From: G965202665 sp965243835
GTDB taxonomy: Bacteria > Actinomycetota > Acidimicrobiia > Spongiisociales > Spongiisociaceae
Length of the DNA stretch: 64,000 nucleotides
NCBI GenBank assembly: GCA_965243835.1
Contig: OZ251578.1
Span: 1,054,001-1,118,000 of the forward strand
Direction of reading: 5' to 3'
Program-made: the position numbers and the translations under genes
The notes under the pieces: model-generated
Database searches by the model: none
What the model saw: the letters and a program-made list of their open reading frames with translations, nothing else
What the model was told of the DNA's origin: nothing
Shown here: piece after piece, positions 33,044-41,595 of the stretch
Layout: each line of letters starts with the position of its first letter
How positions within the stretch are numbered: position 1 is the first letter of the stretch

Positions 33044-35163
33044 TGTTCCGCCTTCCCGGCTCCGACGGCGACTATCAGGTCCCGGCGATGGTTCACTTCC
33101 GCCCGTCCGGTGGGTCCTATCACGGCCGTGGATTCCCGCTCTTCGATGATGGCCGGGCCGCGTAGGGTCGCTCCGGGTCCCAGGAGGTAGCGGTCGTAGA
33201 CGGGGGTGGGGAGGTATCCGCCCTGCGACTCGTCGGGGGCGGCGAAGTAGGCGGGGCGTTCCCCTTTGCGGGCCGCCTCGGCGTCGGCGGAGCCCCCGTC
33301 TTGCGCAACGGGCAGGTCCGGGCGGGGACCGCGGCTGGTCACCCGCCAACTCAAAACTTCCAGCTCCACCGGCGGCCCCTCCCGTCCGTACAAACTCCGG
33401 TAAACGCGGTCGAATTCGGCCCGCAGGGCCGGTTGGAGGCCGGGGGTCAAAACCCCGCCCGGAACGGGCACGCTGACGTGATGGCCTTGGCCCACGTAGC
33501 GCATGTCCGCCGTCCGGGAATGGGCGATCCGCTCTGGGCCCGTCCCCGCTTCGGCCAGCAGGGCCGCTCCCTGCTCCTCCATTTCGGAGAACAGGGCGTT
33601 TATCCGTTCCCAGTCCGCTTCGTCCAGCCGCTCGTAACGGGAGCGCGCCAGGTCGAAGGCGGGCGGGGCCGCCAGCAACCCCAAGGCGGAGGCCGCCCCC
33701 GCCCCGTAGGGGAGCATCAGCTCCGAACATCCCAGCAACTCCGCCACCCGGAAGCCGTGCACCGGCCCCGCTCCTCCGAAGGCGATCACCCCCAGCGCGA
33801 GCGGGTTTTGGCCCCGCTCTATTATGTGCACCCGGGCCGCGTTGGCCATGTTTTCGTCCACCACCCGCCGCACGCCGTAGGCGGCTTCGGCCACGGTCGT
33901 CCCCAGCGGTTCGGCTATTTCCCGCAACAGCGCCTCCTCGGCGGCTTCTTGGTCCAGCCGCATGGCCCCGCCCAGGAAAAAGTCGGGGTCCAGATAGCCC
34001 AAAACCAGGTCGGCGTCGGTGACGGTGGGCCGGCCGCCGCCCCGCCCGTAACAGGCCGGCCCCGGGTCGGCCCCGGCCGAATCCGGTCCCGTCTTGAGCA
34101 GGCCCAGCGGGTCCACCCGGGCGATGGAACCACCGCCCGCTCCGATTTCGATCATTTCGATCACCGGCGTCGCGATGGGCAACCCCGACCCTTTTTTGAA
34201 ACGGTAACGGCGGTCCACTTCGAAGTCGTTCACCACCAGGGGTTGGCCGCTTTCCACCACGGACAGTTTGGCGGTGGTGCCCCCCATATCGAAAGAGAGC
34301 ATGGCTTCCTTCCCGTTGGCCCGCCCGATTGCGGCCGCGGCCAAGGCTCCGGCCGCCGGGCCCGATTCCAGCATGCGGATCGGGTGCCGGACGCAGGCGG
34401 CGGGGGCGGCCACCCCGCCCCCGGAGAGCATCACCAGGAGCCGTCCCCCTATTCCCAGATGGGTCAGCCGGGACTGCAGCCCGGTCAGATATTTTTCCAC
34501 CAAGGGCTGCACGTACACGTTGGCGATGGTGGTGGAAGCCCGGGCGTATTCGCCTATCTCCGGGGCCGTCTCCGAGGAAATGGACACCCTTAGGCCGGGG
34601 GCGGTTTCGTTCACAATTCGCCGGGCCCTGATTTCGGAGTCCGGGTTGGTGAACGAATGCAGGAAACACACCGCCACCGCCTCTACGCCCGCTTCCGCCA
34701 ACTCGGCCGCCAGCCGGGCGGTGTGTTCCTCGTCCAACGGGATGAGGGCGGAACCGTCGGCCAGGGTGCGCTCCGGGACCGCAAACCGCAGATGGCGGGG
34801 AACGAGGGGAGCGGGGAGTTCCAGCATCAGGTCGTACAGGTCGTAGCGGTGTTCGCGTCCGATTTCCACCGAGTCCCGGAATCCGGCGGAGGTGATGAGG
34901 GCGGTGCGGGCTCCTTTGCGTTCGATGATGGCGTTGGTGACCAGGGTGGTTCCGTGGAGCAGGCGGCGCACCGACTCCCCGTCCCGGCCGATCTGTTCCA
35001 GAGCTTCGCGCAGAACCCGTTCCACGCCCTGCGAAGGGTCGTCCGGGGTGGTCAGGGTTTTGCCGATTTCCACCCGCCCCCCGTCGTCGACCAGCATCAG
35101 ATCGGTGAAAGTTCCGCCGATGTCAACCCCGACCCGTATGTCGTTTCCGCTCTGACCGGACAA
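33040..35163 (-). CDS. hyuA: Hydantoinase A/5-oxoprolinase family subunit
   Basis: The 707-residue protein belongs to the ASKHA ATPase fold. It shows IRVGVDIGGTFTDLMLVDD at the N-terminus, LLHGTTLVTNAIIERKG, MLSGGGVAAP, the second phosphate loop LSFDMGGTTAKLSVV, IEIGAGGGSIA, GADPGPACYGRGG and AFGGAGPVHGFRVAELLG. It supplies the ATP-dependent ring-opening activity with HyuB. It is the promoter-proximal gene of the hyuAB pair, and its 5' side faces the divergent DUF6395-like gene. No transporter is linked. Confidence 0.92.
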   Translation of the reverse strand: MSGQSGNDIRVGVDIGGTFTDLMLVDDGGRVEIGKTLTTPDDPSQGVERVLREALEQIGRDGESVRRLLHGTTLVTNAIIERKGARTALITSAGFRDSVEIGREHRYDLYDLMLELPAPLVPRHLRFAVPERTLADGSALIPLDEEHTARLAAELAEAGVEAVAVCFLHSFTNPDSEIRARRIVNETAPGLRVSISSETAPEIGEYARASTTIANVYVQPLVEKYLTGLQSRLTHLGIGGRLLVMLSGGGVAAPAACVRHPIRMLESGPAAGALAAAAIGRANGKEAMLSFDMGGTTAKLSVVESGQPLVVNDFEVDRRYRFKKGSGLPIATPVIEMIEIGAGGGSIARVDPLGLLKTGPDSAGADPGPACYGRGGGRPTVTDADLVLGYLDPDFFLGGAMRLDQEAAEEALLREIAEPLGTTVAEAAYGVRRVVDENMANAARVHIIERGQNPLALGVIAFGGAGPVHGFRVAELLGCSELMLPYGAGAASALGLLAAPPAFDLARSRYERLDEADWERINALFSEMEEQGAALLAEAGTGPERIAHSRTADMRYVGQGHHVSVPVPGGVLTPGLQPALRAEFDRVYRSLYGREGPPVELEVLSWRVTSRGPRPDLPVAQDGGSADAEAARKGERPAYFAAPDESQGGYLPTPVYDRYLLGPGATLRGPAIIEERESTAVIGPTGRAEVNHRRDLIVAVGAGKAEQ

Positions 35164-35305
35164 AGACGCTCCCCGTTTTCGGCAGTCCTCCCCGCCCCGA
35201 TTATAAACCCTTCCCGCCCGTCGGCGAACACCCGCCCCGCCTGCTCCGCCTACAATGGCGTTGACGGGTCGTCCCGCATCGCCCTCGTTCCGGGAGAAGA
35301 AAATT

Positions 35306-36597
35306 TTGAAGTTCGAATTCGCCGCCGAGAGAGAGAGAGAGAGAGAGAGAGAGCTGTTCTGCGCGCCGTGTTCGAAGACGGCGACTCATATGAAGGGGTC
35401 CGGCAGGAAGGGTCGGGTCAAACGATCACCTATTCCGGCGAGGATATTACATTTGACTATAAGCCGGAGTCCATCCACCCGGACCTGCTCGGTTTGTTGT
35501 GTCTGATCATCTTCTATCCGTTCATTGGCCGCCGGGCGCTGTTTCCTAGGCCGGTGTCGCCCCGGTTGGCGGAGGCCTTTCAGAACCCCTGCTTTGACAA
35601 CAAGTTCCGTTTCGACAACGTGGACGATTCCTTGGAAAGGTACTCGGGATCGCGCATCGCCTTGTCCTTCGGCGGCGGCATCGATTCCAGTGCGGTGCGC
35701 GCTATTTTCCCGGAGGCGTTCGTAGTTCACGAGGCGCATCTGAAAGAGGCCGTCCTTCTTCCCTCCCACGTCCACTCCGTTGTCGGCGAGCTGGGCCCGG
35801 AGCGGGGGAGGGTGGTGACTTCCAACCAACGCTACGTTTCCCATCCGGGGGGATGGCATGGATGGCCCTGCTCGGCCGCGACGACGCTCTTAATGGCCGC
35901 CGACCATGATTTCGGAATCATCCTGATGGGATCCAATTTGGGCAGCAGCTTGCTGGCTAGCGGGTCGCATTACTGGGATCGGTTTCGGGCTCGCGGCTGG
36001 CACGGCTTCACCGGCAACTATTGGCAGTCGGCGTTTAACGCCGTCGGGTTGCCCATGTTCTCGCCGCTGTGCGGGGCCAGCGAATATGCGGCGATGACCC
36101 TGTCCTTGGATCTTATTCGGGAGGGCAAAGTGGTCTACTGCATGGAGCGGGAGGGCGGAGCCTGTTTGCGGTGCGCCAAGTGTTTGCGACGGGATGTAAT
36201 CCGGGCAGCGGTCGATCCCGATTACAACCCTGATTGGCGGGCCTACGACAGCCCCGATATCCATCAGTTCCTGGAAAAGAGGCCGTTGTATTTTGGCCAC
36301 ATTTTCTCCTACGCGATGGGCCGGGTTAATGGCCTGCCCCGGTTCTTTACCTCCCGCATGCGGGGCGTTCCGGCTATCCGCTCGGACTGGCCACTGCGTT
36401 GCCATGCCGGAACTTTTGAGTTTTGCGATCCCGCTTGGAGAGACCGGATTAGCGGACCCGTGTTGGAGCGCTTGGCGCCGATGACGGAGCGACATATTGC
36501 GGAACTGGAAAGTTGGGACGGTCGTCCGCCGCCGGATGCCGATCCCCGTCCGGGTCCCCGTTTCCTCACCCGGATGCGGGACCGGTTGCGCCGCTAA
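35306..36597 (+). CDS. DUF6395-like PP-loop protein, 5' end out of frame at a (GA)13 tract
   Basis: The main frame (from about 35355 to the TAA at 36595-36597) encodes a protein of about 410 residues. It contains IHPDLLGLLCLIIFYPFIGRR, the PP-loop ATP site ALSFGGGIDSSAVRAIF and a late CLRCAKCLRRD cysteine cluster. These match my recollection of DUF6395 proteins, PP-loop relatives found in bacterial surface-polysaccharide settings; the function is unknown. No ATG, GTG or TTG lies in the main frame between hyuA and the GA tract. The best start is the TTG at 35306 with GGGAG nine bases upstream, giving MKFEFAAERERER. It enters the tract in another frame and ends early. Losing one GA unit or gaining two would join it to the main frame. 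A GTG at 35368 could start a shorter form. Either the gene is phase-OFF here or the repeat length is misread. Confidence 0.65.
35327..35353 (+). repeat. (GA)13G dinucleotide microsatellite in 5' coding region
   Basis: Twenty-seven bases of uninterrupted GA repeat lie about seven codons after the probable start of the DUF6395-like gene. A two-base unit changes the reading frame with every slip, which is the standard design of a translational phase-variation switch. Confidence 0.9.
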
Positions 36598-36629
36598 ACC
36601 CGACTCGCCTCCCCCGACTTGGCTCCGGG

Positions 36630-38720
36630 TTATGCGGGCAAGGGGTCGTCGGAGGCGAAGCGACGCAGCACGTTGTCGGTGATTTTGGAAACATCGTTGT
36701 CATAGCCGTTGTAGGACAGGCAGGCGCTCCAGGCGCTGGAGCCGGCGGCGAACACCGCCCCCCCGTTCGGGTATTCCATGTAGACCATATCGGCCCGCAC
36801 CGGCCCCCCGGCGCCGCCGGCCTCCCCGGTTTCCTCCGCCATGTCAGCCTGGTCGAAGTCGGTGGCGACGGCCACCCGCAGGACGCGGCGGGCGCCGTCC
36901 GGGTCGCCGTCCATTCGCTCCACTTGTCCGCCGGCCGCCCCCCGCCCCCCGCCCGGAGCGGCGAAGTCGCCGAAGGTTTCGCCCGCCACCCCCGCAAAAA
37001 TGAAGTCCGCCCGCGGGTGGTAACCGTCCGCCGTCCGCCGATAGGCGGAGCTGGTGCCGTTGCCCGGCTCCGCGGTCCATCCGACCCCCACCAGCCGTTC
37101 GGGGGCCCGTCCCCGATCGGCCCACATCCCTCCCCGCTCCCCGGTGGCGCTGTGGAAAGACTCGCCGGGGGCCTCCTTTCCGGGTTCGGGGCCCGCCCGC
37201 CCCCGTATTTCTATGATGTGCGGTCGGTGCGGGTCCACCGAGGTCACCCGGGACAGGCCGGCCCCTCCCAGATACATAAACCGGCCTCCGCCGTTCAAAT
37301 ATTCTTCCAGTCCGTCCAGCATATTTCCGGTCCAGCATTCGGGGTGGGATACGGACAGCACCGTCCGGTAGGGGGCGAGGGCTCCGGCCCCTTCCTCGTG
37401 CAGGTCTTCGTCGGTGATGAGGTCGAACTCGTGCCCCGCCTCTTCCAGCCAGTCCACCAGGCGCAGGTTGGAGTCGAACCGCCCCCGCTCCCCGTCCCCG
37501 TCGGAGTCGGACCGGGTTCCGGGCCGTCCGGGGCGGAAGTTGCGCAGAGGCCAGCGGGACGATACGTAACAGGGGCCGGCTCCGTCCCCCGGTCGCCGGG
37601 CGCCGTAGGCCAGCAAAGTGTAGGTGTTGAAGAGCAGGGCGATGCGGGCGGCGGGGCGGCCGGCGGGGGGCCGCACCAGGAAGGGGATGTGATCTTCATC
37701 GGTTCCGGCCCGCAACCGGAAAGAGTAGGCCCCGCTGCGCAGATCCTCCGGGATCGTATATTCAAAGTCGGTTTCCCATTCGGCGTCCTCCAAGTCGTCA
37801 TCGTGGAAATGTATGGCCGCGTATTGCCCGGGGGCCCGCTGATAGTCGTCTTCCCGTCCGTCCCAGTTGTGTCCGGTAACCGCCCGGGCGGGGAGGTTGA
37901 CCGCCGTCCCATGCAGTCCGGCGCCGGAGACGTCGGCGATCTCGGCGACGGAGAAGCCCCGGCCGAAATCCCAGGCGGCGGCCGGACCCCGGTCCGGGAA
38001 CCGGTCGGCGAACAGGTCGTCCAGTTCGGCGGCGGACAGGACGCGGTCGTAAATCTTCGGGTTGTCGATCTTGCCGTTGAAGTGGCGGGCGATGGTTCTC
38101 TCCAGGCAGGCCCCGATCAGAAGGGGGGACTCGTTGACGGCCGGTTGCAGATAGGCGGGTCCCCCGACCGCGGCCCCCTCCGTTTCCCGCGACCCGGCGG
38201 CCGGCGTATGGCGCAGGGCGGTCTCACCCGTTTCCGGGTCGTAGGAGACGGCGGTGAAATACCAGGTGCGGGCCCGCAGTTTCACCGCGGTGGAAATCTC
38301 CTCCTGATTGTCCCGTCCGTCGCCTATCCAAAACCCCAGGCATCCTTCGTCGTCTATCACCAGGCCGTATCCGGCGGAATCGGCCGGTCGCCATTTGGTC
38401 AGAATGGCCTGCGCGCCCTTGTCGGGGGCGGTGGGGTAAATCCAGGCCGCGATCGTGAACCCGCTTTCCAGGTTGAGGGCCGGGTGATGGGGGACGGTGA
38501 TGTAGGAACCGGGGCTGATGGTCTGCACCCGCCCCGGATAGACGGCGTTGGCCGGCGCGTCGATCAGTTCCTGCTTGAAGCCGGGGCCGTTCGGGCGGCG
38601 GTCGGTGTGGATGAGACGCACCAGTTGCGCGGAAAAACCGGGCAGGCGGCAACTGACCTTGAAGCCGAGGGTTTCCCCCGGTTGCGCCCGCAACCGGTCC
38701 GCATACCCCACGATTTCCAT
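36630..38720 (-). CDS. N,N-dimethylformamidase large-subunit-like protein with LamG domain
   Basis: The 696-residue protein starts MEIVGYADRLRAQPGETLGFKVSC, the N-terminal signature of the dimethylformamidase beta-subunit family. A concanavalin/LamG-like domain sits at about residues 65-225 (FTIAAWIYPTA, YGLVIDDEGCLGFWIGDG, GKIDNPKIYDRVLSAAEL). The C-terminal catalytic-type domain includes IALLFNTYTLLAYG, DLITDEDLHE, VLSVSHPECWTGNMLDGLEEYLNGGGRFMYLGG. DMFase hydrolyses dimethylformamide to dimethylamine and formate; related proteins act on unknown amides or amines. No small alpha subunit is visible, so this may be a family relative with another substrate. A divergent glutamine-synthetase-like gene shares the 101-base promoter region, which suggests coupling of amine release to glutamylation. 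Confidence 0.75.
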   Translation of the reverse strand: MEIVGYADRLRAQPGETLGFKVSCRLPGFSAQLVRLIHTDRRPNGPGFKQELIDAPANAVYPGRVQTISPGSYITVPHHPALNLESGFTIAAWIYPTAPDKGAQAILTKWRPADSAGYGLVIDDEGCLGFWIGDGRDNQEEISTAVKLRARTWYFTAVSYDPETGETALRHTPAAGSRETEGAAVGGPAYLQPAVNESPLLIGACLERTIARHFNGKIDNPKIYDRVLSAAELDDLFADRFPDRGPAAAWDFGRGFSVAEIADVSGAGLHGTAVNLPARAVTGHNWDGREDDYQRAPGQYAAIHFHDDDLEDAEWETDFEYTIPEDLRSGAYSFRLRAGTDEDHIPFLVRPPAGRPAARIALLFNTYTLLAYGARRPGDGAGPCYVSSRWPLRNFRPGRPGTRSDSDGDGERGRFDSNLRLVDWLEEAGHEFDLITDEDLHEEGAGALAPYRTVLSVSHPECWTGNMLDGLEEYLNGGGRFMYLGGAGLSRVTSVDPHRPHIIEIRGRAGPEPGKEAPGESFHSATGERGGMWADRGRAPERLVGVGWTAEPGNGTSSAYRRTADGYHPRADFIFAGVAGETFGDFAAPGGGRGAAGGQVERMDGDPDGARRVLRVAVATDFDQADMAEETGEAGGAGGPVRADMVYMEYPNGGAVFAAGSSAWSACLSYNGYDNDVSKITDNVLRRFASDDPLPA

Positions 38721-38821
38721 TTCGCCTCCTTAGTTCCTCCCCCGGTTTCCCGTATGACTATAGGCGGTCCGGTCTCCGCGCGGCTAGGGTTTGCGGGAAA
38801 GCGACCGGAAAGGAGAGCCAA

Positions 38822-40150
38822 TTGTCGCAACTGGACTTCGTGTTCGACCGGTGGGAGGGGCAGGGCGTGAAAAGGGTGCGTTTCGAGATGCCCGATTTGC
38901 ACGGCGTTTCCCGCACCAAGATCGTTCCGTTGCCCGCCGCCCGCCGGTTCGCCGTCCAGGGCCTCAATATGTACGCCGGGACGGCCGTGTTGGACTCCGC
39001 TTCCGAGGTGGCCCCCGGCAGTTTGTATCACGCGGAAACCCAGTATGGGGACAGCCTGCTGTTTCCCGACCCGGACACCGCCTCCCTGGTTCCCTGGGCG
39101 CCCGGCACCGCCCGCCTGATCTGCGACGCCCAATGGTACGACGGGAGCTCCTTGGAGGCCGCGCCGCGGGCCGTTTACCGGCGGGTGTTGGAGAAGGCGC
39201 ACGCCATGGGATACGAGCCGCTCACCGGATGCGAATTTGAGTTCTATCTTTTGGACGGCGAAACCCGCACGCAACTGTTCCACGGCCCGCATCAGTTCAA
39301 CGTGGTGCGCAACGAATGGACGCCGACCATCACCCGCATCGTGGACCTGATGGAGGGCATCGGTTTGGAGATTATCACCGCCAGTTGCGAATACGGCGGG
39401 TCGCAGTTTGAAATCAATTTTGCGCCCGGTCGGGGTTTGGCCGGGCCCGACAACGCGTTCACTTTCAAGAACGGCGTCAAACAGATCGCCTTCCTGGACG
39501 GTTACCTGGCCACGTTCATGACCAAGCCGTTTCCCGGCCAAGCGGGCAACGGCTGTCACATTCACATGTCGCTTCTGGACCGGGAGAGCGGGCGGAACGT
39601 GATGGGGGACGCCGCTAATGCGCAGGGCCTGAGCCGGATCGGCCTGTCTTTTGCGGCAGGGGTGTTGAAATACGCCAAAGCAACCGACGCCCTGTTGAAC
39701 CCGACCATCAACTGCCGCCGTCGGCGACGGGCGCATACGTTCGCCCCCACTAATATTTCCTGGGGATTGGAGGACCGCTCGGCGATGGTGCGGGTCAAGG
39801 CGGGCGACCCGGAGGCGACCCGGTTGGAAACCCGGTCCTCCACCGGAATGTCCAATCCGTATCTGGCCTCGGCGGCGATTCTGGCCTCCGGGCTGGCCGG
39901 GATCGAACAGGGTCTGGAGCCGCCCGCCCCGTCCGTAGCGGGCTTTCCGGCGGAAGACGATGCTTCCCTGGAGAAACTACCGCTGACCCTGGAGGAGGCC
40001 CTGGGGCATTTCGAGTCGGACCCGGACACCACCGGGTTCTTCGGGCCGGAGTTCAAAGAGGCGTTGCTGGCCGTCCGTCGCTACGAGCTGGCCCGGTTCG
40101 CCGACCACGTAACCGACTGGGAAACCAACGAATACCTGGAACTCTACTAA
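38822..40150 (+). CDS. Glutamine-synthetase-family enzyme (possible gamma-glutamyl-amine ligase)
   Basis: The 442-residue product has the GS fold: a beta-grasp N-terminus (VRFEMPDLHGVSRTKIVPL), GCEFEFYLLD, CEYGGSQFEINFAPG, GNGCHIHMSL and APTNISWGLEDRSAMVRV with ETRSSTGMSNPYLASAA. It ligates an ammonium or amine to glutamate with ATP. Where classical GlnA has NSYKRL it reads NCRRRRRAH, so it is not the housekeeping enzyme; relatives make gamma-glutamylmethylamide or glutamyl-polyamines. Lying divergent from a formamidase-like gene, it may use a released methylamine. The TTG start has AAAGGAGAG upstream. Confidence 0.8.
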   Translation: MSQLDFVFDRWEGQGVKRVRFEMPDLHGVSRTKIVPLPAARRFAVQGLNMYAGTAVLDSASEVAPGSLYHAETQYGDSLLFPDPDTASLVPWAPGTARLICDAQWYDGSSLEAAPRAVYRRVLEKAHAMGYEPLTGCEFEFYLLDGETRTQLFHGPHQFNVVRNEWTPTITRIVDLMEGIGLEIITASCEYGGSQFEINFAPGRGLAGPDNAFTFKNGVKQIAFLDGYLATFMTKPFPGQAGNGCHIHMSLLDRESGRNVMGDAANAQGLSRIGLSFAAGVLKYAKATDALLNPTINCRRRRRAHTFAPTNISWGLEDRSAMVRVKAGDPEATRLETRSSTGMSNPYLASAAILASGLAGIEQGLEPPAPSVAGFPAEDDASLEKLPLTLEEALGHFESDPDTTGFFGPEFKEALLAVRRYELARFADHVTDWETNEYLELY

Positions 40151-40167
40151 CCCCTCCGGCCCGCGGG

Positions 40168-40195
40168 GCCCCTCCGGCCCGCCCTCGGGAGGGGC
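40168..40195 (+). terminator. Possible hairpin after the GS-like gene
   Basis: GCCCCTCC and GGAGGGGC form an 8-bp stem around a 12-base loop. CCCCTCCGGCCCG occurs twice in tandem here (40151 and 40169). There is no T-run, so termination is uncertain. The AT-rich operon starts 31 bases later. Confidence 0.35.
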
Positions 40196-40225
40196 TGGTC
40201 CGGGAAGCCCCGGGAGGTGTGTAGA

Positions 40226-40630
40226 ATGGCGGTCATGCGTTTCACACCCAAAGATCCGCGTGTAGGGGACTGGTACTGGTTCTCACACGGTATCGCTATA
40301 CACGCACCTGACAAGAAACATAGGTGGATAGTAACCGGTCGCGGTATTTTGGATATTGAAATACCGGCTTTATTGCGTTCCACTAGTCCCGGATTTGAAG
40401 GTATGGAGCATGATCCTCATAAATGCTCTTGCGGCTCGTCATCTTGTCGTATCGATCGCCCAGGCTGGATAAGCGACCTTCACTATATACCTTCTAGTAA
40501 CTTCACTGAAAATCGTTGGTCTTGCTATGAACCAAGCGACGAGGTTCGCGAATCTGTCATGCAACGGGCGGTCCGACTACACCAACAACAAGCAAAGCAA
40601 AGGCCGGGTAAGCCACGGAGATACCGATGA
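40226..40630 (+). CDS. Small Cys-rich protein, gene 1 of AT-rich four-gene operon
   Basis: The 134-residue product begins MAVMRFTPKDPRVGDWYWFSHG. It has a compact cysteine cluster CSCGSSSCRID near residue 70 that could bind zinc, a Trp-rich C-terminal half, and a basic Gln/Arg-rich tail. I do not recognise the family. GGGAGG sits 9-10 bases before the ATG at 40226; a GTG at 40217 and an ATG at 40235 are alternatives. Its stop overlaps the next start (ATGA), so the two are translationally coupled. Codon and base use are much richer in A/T than the GC-rich genes to the left. Confidence 0.6.
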   Translation: MAVMRFTPKDPRVGDWYWFSHGIAIHAPDKKHRWIVTGRGILDIEIPALLRSTSPGFEGMEHDPHKCSCGSSSCRIDRPGWISDLHYIPSSNFTENRWSCYEPSDEVRESVMQRAVRLHQQQAKQRPGKPRRYR

Positions 40631-41595
40631 AACTGTCTGAGATGCGCCGCGAGTACGAGTCGGATATTATAGGCCCTTTGCTCTTGCAAGAAATTCGGGC
40701 TGTTTGTTCCGCTCGTGCTCGGAAATATCCTCCGTCCATATACGGATTGTCATCAGAATGGGATGAGGAGGCCGTTGACGATTTGGTTCAAGATGTGGTG
40801 GTAAAAAGACTAATCGGCGAGCGTCAGATTGACTACTTATTTGATGTGGCGCGAACCGCCAGTGACTGGAGGGCCCTGTTGGATAGACAAGTAAGAATCA
40901 CCTTGGCTCGGCGACGAGTACGTACCGTGGTTGATAATCTTATAGACCGTGCTAAGCGAGCACTGAGAAAAGATGATCAAGTTATAACTTCTAAATTCTC
41001 GCGCTGGACTGTATATTCGCTCCGGGGTGCTCACAATGCTTACCAACCACTAGATGATCAACAGGTTCGCAGGGTGGCGGAAAGGGTCAGAGTCATTCCC
41101 AAAAAGGCTCCCGGGTTGGCAAAACGTGCTCCTTCTGTTTACGCGAAGCGAGAATTTGAAGTTCTCCTTTATGTGGTGCTCCATGAAGCACCTGGTGGGA
41201 TCACAGTGCGTGATTTGGGTAGGATTTTAGAATATGTTTTTACAGATTGGATTCCTGCCGTCCTTGAATTAAGTGAGGAGATACCTCAACCCGTAACAGG
41301 AGGCCCAGATGAATCCTCTCATATACGGGAGCTTGCAGATAGTATAATTGCCGATCTATCCAAGGAGGATGCAACTATTATCAGTGGACGGTTGGCCGGG
41401 TTACCTGATGTGGAGATTGCCCGACTACTTGATATAAGTAGACCAACTCTCATCAAGCGTAGCAAAACGCTATTTGACCGTATTCGATCGATGGCCGAGG
41501 AACTTGATGAATCAGGGCAGGATACCCTGATGGACCACATATCTACTGCTGTTCTAGAAAGGAGCATTGGAAAATGGAACAACCTAATTGGCTAA
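40627..41595 (+). CDS. Sigma-factor-like helix-turn-helix protein, gene 2 of the operon
   Basis: The 322-residue protein looks like a divergent sigma-70 relative. Residues about 45-110 (EEAVDDLVQDVVVKRLIGE...VRITLARRRVRTVVDNL) resemble region 2, where DLVQDV is a common motif. Residues 255-280 (GLPDVEIARLLDISRPTLIKRS) form a region-4-like helix-turn-helix. The middle 130 residues (with LRDLGRILEYVFTDW-like helices) match nothing I know. It could direct transcription of its own operon or act as a DNA sensor. It starts inside the upstream stop and its 3' end overlaps the next gene by 22 bases, so it is coupled on both sides. Confidence 0.6.
   Translation: MKLSEMRREYESDIIGPLLLQEIRAVCSARARKYPPSIYGLSSEWDEEAVDDLVQDVVVKRLIGERQIDYLFDVARTASDWRALLDRQVRITLARRRVRTVVDNLIDRAKRALRKDDQVITSKFSRWTVYSLRGAHNAYQPLDDQQVRRVAERVRVIPKKAPGLAKRAPSVYAKREFEVLLYVVLHEAPGGITVRDLGRILEYVFTDWIPAVLELSEEIPQPVTGGPDESSHIRELADSIIADLSKEDATIISGRLAGLPDVEIARLLDISRPTLIKRSKTLFDRIRSMAEELDESGQDTLMDHISTAVLERSIGKWNNLIG

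Noticed and set aside
31298..34669. 1123-residue minus-strand frame covering hyuB and part of hyuA
   Set aside because: Only the part from 33043 downstream matches HyuB; upstream it reads through hyuA in a wrong frame because GC-rich DNA lacks stops.
34657..35305. Upstream extension of the DUF6395-like frame
   Set aside because: It is antisense to hyuA and to intergenic DNA. It gives the only in-frame start codons before the GA tract but is not conserved-looking.
36513..38870. 785-residue frame opposite the formamidase-like gene
   Set aside because: Antisense shadow with Gly/Pro/Arg-rich composition; the minus-strand protein has clear domains.
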